From assembly GCF_947495725.1 (NCBI RefSeq), contig NZ_CANLZZ010000003.1, positions 366,341 to 430,340 of the forward strand: DNA of 64,000 nt, given 5' to 3'. Shown here in pieces: positions 1 to 8,755 of this stretch. Each line of letters starts with the position of its first letter. Position 1 is the stretch's first letter. The notes under the pieces are model-generated. The model was not told the DNA's origin. It made no database searches and was given only the letters and a program-made list of their open reading frames with translations. This stretch comes from an uncultured Lutibacter sp. (GTDB lineage: Bacteria; Bacteroidota; Bacteroidia; Flavobacteriales; Flavobacteriaceae). The translations under genes were made by a program, and so were the position numbers.

Positions 1-1
1 G

Positions 2-1261
2 TGGGACGCTATGGCTGTAAAATTAGAAAACAAAACAGTAATGGCATATTCTTTATTCCCAAAAGAAGGAAAAGAATTATGGGAAGAGCATTCAACACGC
101 GTAGTCGCAAATACTTTAAAAGTATATTCAAAGCACACTTTTGATTATCCTTATCCGCAAGCAACATCAGTAAACGTTCAAATGGGAATGGAATACCCTA
201 TGATTTGCTTTAACTTTGGTCGAGTAGAAAAAAACGGAAGATATAGCGAACGAACAAAAAAAGGAATGATTGGAGTTATAACTCATGAAGTTGGCCATAA
301 TTTCTTTCCTATGATTGTTAATTCAGATGAAAGACAATGGACTTGGATGGATGAAGGCCTTAATTCTTTTGTTGAAATTTTAGCTGAATTTGAGTACAAT
401 CCTAGCCTTTTTCCAATGAGTAAATATCCAAAAAACATTATAGGCTATATGAAAGGAGATCAAAGTAAATTAGCTCCTATTATGTCACAAGGAGATAATG
501 TTTTTAACTTGGGAGCAAATGCTTATAGCAAACCTGCTGCTGGCTTATTTATATTACGCCAAACTATAATGGGACCCGAATTATTTGACTATGCCTTTAA
601 AACATATGCAAAAAGATGGAAATTTAAACATCCTACACCAGCCGACTTTTTTAGAACTATGGAAGATGCTTCTGCAATGGATTTAGATTGGTTTTGGAGA
701 GGTTGGTTTTATACAACAGGAAATAATGATATTGGAATAAAAGATGTTAAAAAGTACCATGTAACCAACAAACCAACGGAAGCTGCCGAAAAAACTTATG
801 CTCGTTACGGAATAACAAAAGATCAAATTCCCCCTTCATTATTCCTAATTTCTGAAGATAGTGATGACTTTTCAAAAGATTTAAAAAGTGAAAAACCAGA
901 AGATTTTAAGATTCTTAATGATTATATTCAATCAAATTTTTCGAAATTAGAACAGGCTACTCTTAAAACACCAAAATATTTTTACGAGTTAAAATTTGAA
1001 AAACCAGGTGATTTGGTAATGCCTATTATTGTTGAATTTGAATTTGAAGACGGCACGAAAGAAACAAAACAATATCCCGCTGAAATTTGGAGAAAAAACG
1101 ATTCTGAAGTTACAAAAGTATTTCCTTCAACAAAAGCCATTAAAAAAATTACCATTGACCCAAATGAACAAACCGCAGATGTAGATTTAAGTAATAATAG
1201 TTGGCCAAAAAACACCGAAAATAAATTTGATCAATTTAAAAATAATCGGCTAAAAAGCTAA
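2..1261 (+). CDS. M1 family metallopeptidase, C-terminal part (cut by window start)
   Basis: Zinc-dependent metallopeptidase of the M1 (gluzincin) family. The reading frame is open to the left edge: codons at 2-10 read W-D-A before the first ATG at 11, and the same W-D-A-M-A-V string occurs inside the next gene at its residues 338 onward, so the ATG at 11 is internal and about 340 N-terminal residues lie outside the window. The catalytic HEVGH and the third zinc ligand Glu 18 residues later (in the string WMDEGLNSF) are intact, and a GMEYP string stands where the M1 exopeptidase motif GAMEN is expected. The C-terminal part after the catalytic domain matches the next gene closely. It lies 45 bp upstream of a paralogue in the same orientation, probably one transcription unit. 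The substrate is unknown; export is inferred from the paralogue's signal peptide. Confidence 0.9.
   Translation, partial: WDAMAVKLENKTVMAYSLFPKEGKELWEEHSTRVVANTLKVYSKHTFDYPYPQATSVNVQMGMEYPMICFNFGRVEKNGRYSERTKKGMIGVITHEVGHNFFPMIVNSDERQWTWMDEGLNSFVEILAEFEYNPSLFPMSKYPKNIIGYMKGDQSKLAPIMSQGDNVFNLGANAYSKPAAGLFILRQTIMGPELFDYAFKTYAKRWKFKHPTPADFFRTMEDASAMDLDWFWRGWFYTTGNNDIGIKDVKKYHVTNKPTEAAEKTYARYGITKDQIPPSLFLISEDSDDFSKDLKSEKPEDFKILNDYIQSNFSKLEQATLKTPKYFYELKFEKPGDLVMPIIVEFEFEDGTKETKQYPAEIWRKNDSEVTKVFPSTKAIKKITIDPNEQTADVDLSNNSWPKNTENKFDQFKNNRLKS
647..765 (+). repeat. 119-bp exact direct repeat, copy 1 (inside first M1 peptidase)
   Basis: Bases 647-765 are identical to 2951-3069 in the paralogous gene, 2304 bp apart and in the same frame. 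Similarity extends further on both sides with scattered, mostly synonymous differences. The perfect block contrasts with the more divergent remainder of the two genes, which suggests recent gene conversion within an older tandem duplication. Confidence 0.95.
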
Positions 1262-1306
1262 TTTTAAAAGTCAATTCTAGCAGCTTTACTATTATAAATA
1301 CCATTT

Positions 1307-3565
1307 ATGAATAACATAATTTTTAGATTAATACTTGTTCTTTGTTTTTCCTCTAATTTATTTGCTCAAAATAATACTAATCAAAAGGGACATTATAATA
1401 CCAGTAAGTTTAAACAATTACAAGAAGAATTACCAACTCCAAATTCACAGCATACAGCATCAGGGGCTCCAGGACATGAATATACCCAACAAAAAGTTGA
1501 TTATGAGATGGACATTATTTTGGATGATGAAAATCAACGTATTTATGGCGAAGAAATTGTTACCTACCACAATAACTCAAAAAATAATTTAGAATATTTG
1601 TGGCTACAACTAGATCAGAATATTAGAGCTAAAGATTCAAAAACTCCAGATATTAAAGGAAATGAAATAAAAACTTTATACTCTCCTACTCAATTTTCAA
1701 ATAAGTTTATTAAAAATAAATTTGATGGTGGTTTTAAAATTCAATATGTAAAAAATATTGACAATAGTGATGTTTCGTATCTTATCAACCAGACAATGAT
1801 GAGAATAAATTTAGAAAAACCTCTTGAATCTGGAAAATCTTATTCCTTTAAAATAAAATGGTGGTATAATATTAATGATCACGTTAAACAAGATGGCCGA
1901 TCTGGTTTTGAACATTTCTCTGAAGACAATAATAACAATTATGTAATTGCACAGTTCTTTCCAAGGCTTTGTGTTTATAATAATGTTGAAGGATGGCAAA
2001 ACGATCAATTTTGGGGAAGAAGTGAATTTGCACTAGAATTTGGAGACTACAAAGTAAATATTACAACACCCAACGATCATATTTTAGGTGCCACAGGTGT
2101 ATTAATAAATGAGGCTGAAGTACTAACTTCCATACAACAGAAAAGACTTGCAAAAGCAAGAAAATCATTCGATAATCCAGTTATTATAGTTTCCCAAGAT
2201 GAAGCCATAAAAGCTGAAAAAAATAAAGCTAAAAAAACAAAGACTTGGAAATTTTACGCAAAAAATGTACGAGACTATGCCTTTGCAACTTCTCGTAAAT
2301 TTATTTGGGATGCAATGGCAGTTGATATAAATGGAAGAACTGTTATGGCTTATTCCTATTATTCAAAGGAAGCAAACCCATTATATGGAGATCATTCTAC
2401 AAGAGCAGTTGCACAAACCTTAATTACTTATTCTAAACATACTTTTGATTATCCGTATCATAAAGCAATTTCGGTTGACGGTCAAATGGGAATGGAATAT
2501 CCACAAATTTGTTTTAATCCGGGAAGACCAAATCCTGATGGAACATATAGCAACAGAACAAAATACCGAATGATTGGTGTAACTATTCACGAAGTTGGGC
2601 ATAATTTCTTTCCTATGATTGTAAATTCTGACGAACGTCAATGGACTTGGATGGATGAAGGCTTAAATTCCTTTGTTCAAATGTTGGCCCAAATGGAATA
2701 TGAAAAAGGTTATCCTTTAACAAGAGGACTGCCAAAAAATATTATCCCTTATATGAAAGGAGATCAATCTAAAATTGCACCAATTATGTCCAAAGGAGAC
2801 GATTTGTTTGAATTTGGAAATAATGCATACGCTAAACCAGCTACAGCATTATGGATTTTGAGACATACTATTATGGGACCAGAATTATTTGATTTTGCTT
2901 TTAAAACCTATGCAAATAGATGGAAATTTAAACATCCTACACCAGCAGATTTTTTTAGAACTATGGAAGATGCTTCTGCAATGGATTTAGATTGGTTTTG
3001 GAGAGGTTGGTTTTATACAACAGGAAATAATGATATTGGAATAAAAGATGTTAAAAAGTACCATGTAACAAACAAACCAACGGAAGCAGCTGAAAAAGCT
3101 TATGCTCGCTATGGAATTACAAAAGATCAAATTCCTCCTTCATTATTCCTAATTTCTGAAGATAGTGATGAATATTCTGAAAAAATAAAAGATATAAAAC
3201 CACAAGATTTCGAAGTTTTGAGCAACTACATTAAACAAAACTTTTCTTCAGAAGAGCAATTAACATTAAAAGCTCCTAAGTATATTTACGAAATAAAATT
3301 TGAAAAACTAGGAGAATTGGTAATGCCAATCGTTGTTGAATTTGAATATGAAGATGACTCAAAAGAAATGAAACAATATCCGGCAGAAATATGGAGAAAA
3401 AACGACAAAGAAGTTACAAAAGTTTTTTCTTCAACAAAGGCAATTAAAAAAATCACTATTGATCCTAAAGAAGAAACAGCAGATGTTAACCCATTAAACA
3501 ATAGTTGGCCAAAACCAACCGAAAATAAATTTGAAAAATTTAAGAAAAGAAAACTTAAAAGTTAA
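1307..3565 (+). CDS. M1 family metallopeptidase, exported
   Basis: Full-length 752-residue zinc metallopeptidase of the M1 family. An N-terminal signal peptide (hydrophobic stretch about 4-18, cleavage probably after FA before QNN) predicts export to periplasm or surface. Residues about 50-300 form the N-terminal beta domain; the catalytic domain has GMEYP at 395-399 (M1 GAMEN position), HEVGH at 428-432 and the third zinc ligand Glu451, so it should be active. A C-terminal region of about 200 residues follows. It is a tandem paralogue of the preceding gene, with a 119-bp exactly identical segment. Transcription ends at a strong hairpin shared with convergent sucC. Probable role: aminopeptidase-type digestion of peptides; substrate not deducible. 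Confidence 0.93.
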   Translation: MNNIIFRLILVLCFSSNLFAQNNTNQKGHYNTSKFKQLQEELPTPNSQHTASGAPGHEYTQQKVDYEMDIILDDENQRIYGEEIVTYHNNSKNNLEYLWLQLDQNIRAKDSKTPDIKGNEIKTLYSPTQFSNKFIKNKFDGGFKIQYVKNIDNSDVSYLINQTMMRINLEKPLESGKSYSFKIKWWYNINDHVKQDGRSGFEHFSEDNNNNYVIAQFFPRLCVYNNVEGWQNDQFWGRSEFALEFGDYKVNITTPNDHILGATGVLINEAEVLTSIQQKRLAKARKSFDNPVIIVSQDEAIKAEKNKAKKTKTWKFYAKNVRDYAFATSRKFIWDAMAVDINGRTVMAYSYYSKEANPLYGDHSTRAVAQTLITYSKHTFDYPYHKAISVDGQMGMEYPQICFNPGRPNPDGTYSNRTKYRMIGVTIHEVGHNFFPMIVNSDERQWTWMDEGLNSFVQMLAQMEYEKGYPLTRGLPKNIIPYMKGDQSKIAPIMSKGDDLFEFGNNAYAKPATALWILRHTIMGPELFDFAFKTYANRWKFKHPTPADFFRTMEDASAMDLDWFWRGWFYTTGNNDIGIKDVKKYHVTNKPTEAAEKAYARYGITKDQIPPSLFLISEDSDEYSEKIKDIKPQDFEVLSNYIKQNFSSEEQLTLKAPKYIYEIKFEKLGELVMPIVVEFEYEDDSKEMKQYPAEIWRKNDKEVTKVFSSTKAIKKITIDPKEETADVNPLNNSWPKPTENKFEKFKKRKLKS
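2951..3069 (+). repeat. 119-bp exact direct repeat, copy 2 (inside second M1 peptidase)
   Basis: Second copy of the block at 647-765; it encodes the segment after the catalytic Glu that contains the string FFRTMEDASAMDLDWF. See copy 1. Confidence 0.95.
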
Positions 3566-3580
3566 AAACCTTATAACTAA

Positions 3581-3615
3581 AAAAGCTCAATTGAATAAAA
3601 TCAATTGAGCTTTTT
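3581..3615. terminator. Bidirectional intrinsic terminator between M1 peptidase and sucC
   Basis: A perfect 14-bp stem (AAAAGCTCAATTGA, 3581-3594) with a 6-base loop pairs with 3601-3614, flanked by A-run and T-run on either side, so it can stop transcription from both convergent genes. Confidence 0.9.
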
Positions 3616-3632
3616 TAATATATTAAATTACT

Positions 3633-4826
3633 TTAAGATAAAACTTCCTGTACTTTGTCAGCAGCTTCTTGAAATTCAGTTGCAGATATTACATCCAATC
3701 CACTATCGTCAATTAATTGTTTTGCTTCAATTGCATTTGTACCTTGCAAACGAACAATTATAGGAACTTTTATAGCATCTCCCATATTTTTGTATGCATC
3801 TATAACACCTTGTGCAACTCTATCACAACGTACTATTCCACCAAATATATTAACTAAAATAGCCTTAACATTTGGATCTTTTAAAATAATTCTAAAAGCA
3901 GTTTCAACACGTTTAGCATCAGCTGTTCCACCCACGTCTAAAAAGTTTGCAGGCTCACCTCCCGATTGCTTAATTAAATCCATTGTACTCATAGCCAAAC
4001 CAGCGCCATTTACCATACAACCAACGTTACCGTCTAAATCTACATAATTTAAACCAGCAGCATTTGCTTCAACCTCAATATCATTTTCTTCTCTTAAATC
4101 TCTTAAAACAGCTAAATCTTTATGACGGAATAAAGCATTATCATCTAAAGTAACTTTTGAATCTACTGCTAAAATTTTATCATCTGAAGTTTTTAACACT
4201 GGATTAATTTCAAATAATGAAGAATCCGATTCTACAAAGGCCTTATATAATGAACTTACAAATTTCATCATTTCTTTTAACGCCAAACCCGACAACCCTA
4301 AATTAAATGCTATTTTACGAGCTTGAAATGCTAATAAACCTAGATGAGGATCTACATCTTCTGTGAAAATTAAATGAGGCGTTTTTTCAGCAACTGTTTC
4401 AATATCCATTCCCCCTTCTGTAGAATACATAATCATATTTCTACCAGTACTTCTATTTAAAAGAACTGACATATAATATTCTTCTGGTTCATTTTCTCCT
4501 GGATAATATACATCTTCTGCAATTAAAACTTGATGAACTTTTTTTCCCTGCGGCGGTGTTTGTGGAGTTTTCAACATCATTCCTATTATATCTTCAGAAA
4601 TACTCTCAACTTCTGCTAAACTTTTGGCTAATTTTACTCCACCTCCTTTACCTCTACCACCGGCATGAATTTGAGCTTTAACAACCCACCAACCAGTACC
4701 AGTTTCAGTAGCTAATTGTTTTGCTGCTTCAACAGCTTTTTTATGATTATCGGCAACAATTCCTCGTTGAATTCTTACACCAAAACTATTCAATAATTCT
4801 TTTCCTTGGTATTCGTGTAAATTCAT
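3633..4826 (-). CDS. sucC: Succinyl-CoA synthetase (ADP-forming) beta subunit
   Basis: Beta subunit of succinate-CoA ligase, the TCA-cycle enzyme that makes ATP from succinyl-CoA; cytoplasmic, partner SucD is not in the window. The 397 residues match the usual length (about 388-400). The start MNLHEYQGKELL is the family's standard N-terminus. An ATP-grasp domain occupies about residues 1-230 (glycine-rich AGGRGKGGG early; GGMDIETVAEKTP string), and the C-terminal CoA-ligase domain includes FGGIVRCDRVAQG. It stands alone, convergent with the M1 peptidase gene; the sequence upstream is a 491-bp non-coding gap carrying a candidate -7 box. Confidence 0.97.
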   Translation of the reverse strand: MNLHEYQGKELLNSFGVRIQRGIVADNHKKAVEAAKQLATETGTGWWVVKAQIHAGGRGKGGGVKLAKSLAEVESISEDIIGMMLKTPQTPPQGKKVHQVLIAEDVYYPGENEPEEYYMSVLLNRSTGRNMIMYSTEGGMDIETVAEKTPHLIFTEDVDPHLGLLAFQARKIAFNLGLSGLALKEMMKFVSSLYKAFVESDSSLFEINPVLKTSDDKILAVDSKVTLDDNALFRHKDLAVLRDLREENDIEVEANAAGLNYVDLDGNVGCMVNGAGLAMSTMDLIKQSGGEPANFLDVGGTADAKRVETAFRIILKDPNVKAILVNIFGGIVRCDRVAQGVIDAYKNMGDAIKVPIIVRLQGTNAIEAKQLIDDSGLDVISATEFQEAADKVQEVLS

Positions 4827-5317
4827 TAGTATCTAAATTTTATTAAGGTTTAAACAAATGTAATAAATCAAAACTTAAATTTTATGTGGAATTTTTAATT
4901 TTTTTTGCAATATGGAAAATATTCGTAATTTCTAATTTATGCTTTATATTACCCACCAAATATGCAATTCTTAACGTTTAAAATGGTTTATTATTAATTT
5001 AAATTTTTACTTTTTTATAAGCAAACCATTGAATTACAAATAATTCTATTTTTTAAATTTAATATTCCCTTTTTATTAACCCTTAGTTTTGTTAAAAAAT
5101 ATATTAGATATTTGTTAATTAATAATCTTAAATCTTGCGTAAAAGTAAAATTATTTAAAAATTAGCAATATTGAGTTTGTTTAATATTAATATTCAATAA
5201 TTTTTTAAAAGAACTAATGTTTCACATCCTATTTTCTATAATTTCTAAATTATATTAAAATTAAAAATTGGTTGTAATTAAATTTTAATTGTATTTTCAC
5301 GGCTAGTATTTAAACAA
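4827..5317. other. Non-coding divergent intergenic region
   Basis: Extremely A+T-rich 491-bp gap between divergent sucC and the ABC ATPase gene. No ORF, tRNA or stable hairpin is seen. On the plus strand TTG at 5272-5274 followed after 17 bases by TATTTTCA (5292-5299), a partial match to TAnnTTTG, may serve the ABC gene. Confidence 0.5.
4855..4862 (-). promoter_or_regulatory. Candidate sucC promoter -7 box
   Basis: On the minus strand the bases read TACATTTG, a perfect Bacteroidota -7 box (TAnnTTTG), 29 bp upstream of the sucC start. No TTG -33 element is seen at the usual 17-23 base spacing, so this is only a candidate. Confidence 0.4.
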
Positions 5318-5980
5318 ATGATAGAAGCAAAAAACATTCATAAATTTTACGGCGAATTAGAAGTTTTAAAAGGAGTTGATTTAAAAATTAATAAAGGAGA
5401 GGTGATTGCTATTGTTGGCCCATCTGGAGCTGGAAAAACAACACTTCTTCAAATTTTAGGCACCTTAGATGTCCCTTCTAACAACAATAATTCTGCGCTT
5501 TCTATAAACAATATTAACTTATTAGATTTAAAGGATAAAGCGCTCTCAAAATTTAGAAATAAACATATAGGTTTTATTTTTCAATTTCATCAATTATTAC
5601 CTGAGTTTACAGCTATTGAAAACGTATGTATTCCGGCATATATAGCAAACAAATCCAAAAAAGGTGCGGAAAGCAAAGCTATTGAATTACTCGATTTTTT
5701 AGGACTATCACACAGATTACATCATAAACCTAATGAATTATCTGGAGGTGAACAACAACGAGTTGCTGTAGCAAGAGCTTTGGTTAATAATCCCGATGTT
5801 ATTTTTGCCGATGAACCAAGTGGAAATTTAGATTCTACTTCTGCCAAAAATTTACATCAATTATTTTTCGAACTTCGAAATAAGTTTAACCAAACTTTTG
5901 TAATTGTAACTCACAATCAAGAATTAGCAAATATGGCCGACAGAAAATTGGAGATGAAAGATGGTAAAATAATCAATTAA
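5318..5980 (+). CDS. LolD-like ABC transporter ATP-binding protein
   Basis: ATPase of an ABC system of the LolD/MacB/FtsE group, which drives lipoprotein release from the inner membrane or similar export. The 220 residues hold the full nucleotide-binding set: Walker [10 protein letters not shown] at 34-42, signature LSGGEQQR at 141-148, Walker B ending in FADEP with Asp165-Glu166, and a switch His (VTHNQ) near 200. Length and motif spacing fit LolD (about 230 residues). No permease partner (LolC/LolE) is adjacent, so it must pair with one elsewhere; specificity for lipoproteins is inferred from family resemblance only. It is followed after 10 bp by the MTA/SAH nucleosidase gene, likely co-transcribed. 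Confidence 0.85.
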   Translation: MIEAKNIHKFYGELEVLKGVDLKINKGEVIAIVGPSGAGKTTLLQILGTLDVPSNNNNSALSINNINLLDLKDKALSKFRNKHIGFIFQFHQLLPEFTAIENVCIPAYIANKSKKGAESKAIELLDFLGLSHRLHHKPNELSGGEQQRVAVARALVNNPDVIFADEPSGNLDSTSAKNLHQLFFELRNKFNQTFVIVTHNQELANMADRKLEMKDGKIIN

Positions 5981-5990
5981 AAAACTGTAA

Positions 5991-6728
5991 ATGATTGGAA
6001 TTATTAGTGCAATGCAGGAAGAAATTCAGGCTTTGTTAAATGAACTTAAAAATGTTTCGACATCAACAAAAGGTATGAGAACCTATTACGAGGGAACATT
6101 ATTAGATAAAAAAGTAGTTTTAGTTTTTTCTAGATGGGGAAAAGTTGCCGCATCAGCTACTACCACACAACTTATTAACGATTTTAAAGTTAAAGAAATT
6201 ATTTTTACTGGAGTTGCAGGAGGTATTAAAGACGATTTAAATATTGGAGATGTTGTTATTGGAAAAAAACTATTTCAACATGATTTAAATGCCAAACCAT
6301 TTTATAAAAAATTTGAAATCCCAATTTTAAAAAAGAAATCTATAAAAACGCAAAATAAGGATAAACTAGTAGAAGCAACTAATAGTTTTCTGCAAGATTA
6401 TAATAGTTATATTAAAAGTTCCGATGCGTCTCTGTTTAATATAACTAAACCCAAATTTATTTATGGAAATATTGCAAGTGGAGATCAGTTTATATCAAGT
6501 TTAAAAAAAATTAAACAATTAAATAAGGATTTACCAAGTGCTGTTTGTGTTGAAATGGAAGGTGCTGCAGTTGCTCAAATTTGTTATGAATATGAAATTC
6601 CATTTTCTATTATTCGAATCATTTCCGATAAAGCCAATGATAATGCAAAAATTGATTTTTCTAAATTTGCAAATACAATTGCCAGTAATTATGCATTTGG
6701 AATTTTAAAACACTATTTCAAATCTTAA
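5991..6728 (+). CDS. mtnN: 5'-methylthioadenosine/S-adenosylhomocysteine nucleosidase
   Basis: Hydrolyses methylthioadenosine and S-adenosylhomocysteine to adenine plus the thioribose sugar, part of methyl-cycle recycling; cytoplasmic. The 245 residues show the nucleoside phosphorylase fold: MIGIISAMQEEI start with the catalytic-region Glu (10 or 11), TGVAGGI phosphate-site-like loop near 73, SGDQFI near 163, VEMEGAAVAQ around 183 that binds the ribose, and Asp213 in ISDKAN, which matches the catalytic Asp197 of the E. coli enzyme. There is a short insertion of about 10-15 residues after the LFQHDLNA string compared with the E. coli enzyme (232 residues). Spaced 10 bp from the ABC ATPase gene. 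Confidence 0.93.
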   Translation: MIGIISAMQEEIQALLNELKNVSTSTKGMRTYYEGTLLDKKVVLVFSRWGKVAASATTTQLINDFKVKEIIFTGVAGGIKDDLNIGDVVIGKKLFQHDLNAKPFYKKFEIPILKKKSIKTQNKDKLVEATNSFLQDYNSYIKSSDASLFNITKPKFIYGNIASGDQFISSLKKIKQLNKDLPSAVCVEMEGAAVAQICYEYEIPFSIIRIISDKANDNAKIDFSKFANTIASNYAFGILKHYFKS

Positions 6729-6771
6729 TTTTTAAGCTTTTAAATTAACCAATATTCAAGTAAAAAATTAA

Positions 6772-6779
6772 TATCTTTG
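6772..6779 (+). promoter_or_regulatory. -7 promoter box upstream of BatA-domain gene
   Basis: TATCTTTG matches TAnnTTTG perfectly, 17 bp upstream of the ATG at 6797, giving a very short leader. No clear TTG at -33. Confidence 0.5.
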
Positions 6780-6796
6780 AAAAACTAAATTGAACA

Positions 6797-8755
6797 ATGC
6801 AATTTAAATATCCCGAAATTTTATATGCACTTTTTGCATTAATCATCCCGATTATTGTTCATTTATTTCAATTACAACGCTTCGTTAAAGTTCCATTTAC
6901 GAACGTGAAATTTTTAAAAAATATTGAACAACAAACTCGCAAAAGTGCTCGTTTAAAAAAATGGCTGGTATTGCTTTCTAGATTACTCGCATTTGCTTGT
7001 TTAATTATTGCTTTTGCCCAACCTTATTTTTCTAAATATTCTACTGAATATAATTTTAACACAAACATATATTTAGATAATTCATTTAGTATGCAAGCCA
7101 AAGGGGAAAATGGTGAATTATTAAAAAGCACAATTCAAAAAATTATAGAAAAAAACACTACTAAAAATAATTCTATTTCTATAATTACTAATAATGAAAA
7201 CTATTTAAATTTAGATTCAAAAAATTTAAAAACCAGCTTATTAAGCATCAATTATTACCCTAATAAGTTGGATTTAAGCACTGCTATTTTAAAATTAAAT
7301 AGCAACAAAATCACATCAACTAAAACTTTAAATAAAAATATTTTAATATCTGATTTTCAAGAATATAATTACGGTAATAAAAATTTATTTACAAATGTAA
7401 ACACTCCTATTGATTTTATTAAAGTTTCGCCTGTAAAGCCAAATAATATTTTTATTGATAGTGTTTACATTGAGCCTCTAAATTCAATTGAATCTAACTT
7501 AATTGTAGTAATAAAAAACTCTAATTCAGGCAATCAAAATGTTCCAATTTCTTTGTTTAACCAAGACAAATTAATTGGTAAAACTACGGCCCGTATTAAA
7601 AATAATGATGCATCTAAAGTGAATTTTTCCATTCCAAATACAACAGAATTTAATGGTAAAATACAGTTGATAGATGACGGATTAGAATTTGATAACGAAT
7701 TATTTTTTACACTTTCAAAACCTCAAAAAATAAACATTTTAAACATAGGTATTGATTCGGAATTCCTATCGAAAATATACACTAATGACGAGTTTAATTA
7801 CAGTAGTTTAAACATTAATAATTTAAATTATAACAACATCCAAAATCAACATTTAATTATACTCAACGAAATTGAAGAATTTCCAATAGAATTAATATCA
7901 GAATTAAATGAGTATACAATTAACGGTGGTAATTTAGTAATAATTCCATCGCAGAATTTTGACATGTCATCTTACAATAACTTGTTATCCAAATTGGGTA
8001 TTGGACGCTTTATCACATCTAATTCTTCCGAACATAAGATAACAGCTATAAATTACGACCATCCGTTAATGAAAGGAGTTTTTGAAAAACAAGTTAAAAA
8101 CTTTGAATATCCAAAAACAAAATTTCAGCTAAATGGAAGTTTTAAAAATTCCTCGGCAATTATCAACCTCGATAATAACAAGCCATTTATATCTTTAATA
8201 CCGATAAAAAAAAGTAATATTTATATAATAGCATCACCTTTAAACAATACCATATCTAACTTTACACAATCTCCATTAATTGTTCCTGTATTCTATAATT
8301 TTGCAAAATATAGCCTACAATTTTCTAATTTATATTACACCATTAATCCAGAAATTATAATTGATATAAACGCTTCTATAAAAAAAGATAAAGTTTTAAA
8401 AATGAGCAATGGAACTAACGAATTTATTCCTTTGCAAGAAGTATATCAAAATAAAGTTCGCTTAATTTTACAAAATAATATCTTAAAAAGTGGTTTTTAC
8501 AACATAATTGAAAACAATGAAACCATTAAAACATTAGCTTTTAATTATAATAGAAAAGAAAGTAATTTATTTTATACCAATATAGAACAATTTAGTAAAA
8601 ACAATAAAAACATTTCACTTTCATCATCAATTGATGATTTATTTAGTGAAATTAACAATCAACAAAAAATCAATTGGCTTTTTAAGTGGTTTTTAGCTTT
8701 TTCTGTCCTATTTTTGTTAATTGAAATACTGTTATTAAAATATTTCAATATATGA
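6797..8755 (+). CDS. BatA-domain (double-transmembrane N-terminus, vWA-like) membrane protein
   Basis: Membrane protein of 652 residues with the N-terminal double-transmembrane domain typical of the Bacteroidota BatA/Aerotolerance group: hydrophobic segments about 6-24 and 56-76, the latter followed by AFAQPYFS. A von Willebrand A-like domain follows, with a MIDAS-type D-N-S-F-S at 94-98. A long, poorly conserved middle part (Asn/Ile-rich) probably contains a class-I glutaminase-like fold as in other members, but I cannot show catalytic residues. A final transmembrane segment covers about 628-650. Its stop overlaps the next gene's start (ATGA, 8752-8755), so the two are translationally coupled. 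Function is not established for this family in this context; a role in envelope assembly is only inference. Confidence 0.8.
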   Translation: MQFKYPEILYALFALIIPIIVHLFQLQRFVKVPFTNVKFLKNIEQQTRKSARLKKWLVLLSRLLAFACLIIAFAQPYFSKYSTEYNFNTNIYLDNSFSMQAKGENGELLKSTIQKIIEKNTTKNNSISIITNNENYLNLDSKNLKTSLLSINYYPNKLDLSTAILKLNSNKITSTKTLNKNILISDFQEYNYGNKNLFTNVNTPIDFIKVSPVKPNNIFIDSVYIEPLNSIESNLIVVIKNSNSGNQNVPISLFNQDKLIGKTTARIKNNDASKVNFSIPNTTEFNGKIQLIDDGLEFDNELFFTLSKPQKINILNIGIDSEFLSKIYTNDEFNYSSLNINNLNYNNIQNQHLIILNEIEEFPIELISELNEYTINGGNLVIIPSQNFDMSSYNNLLSKLGIGRFITSNSSEHKITAINYDHPLMKGVFEKQVKNFEYPKTKFQLNGSFKNSSAIINLDNNKPFISLIPIKKSNIYIIASPLNNTISNFTQSPLIVPVFYNFAKYSLQFSNLYYTINPEIIIDINASIKKDKVLKMSNGTNEFIPLQEVYQNKVRLILQNNILKSGFYNIIENNETIKTLAFNYNRKESNLFYTNIEQFSKNNKNISLSSSIDDLFSEINNQQKINWLFKWFLAFSVLFLLIEILLLKYFNI

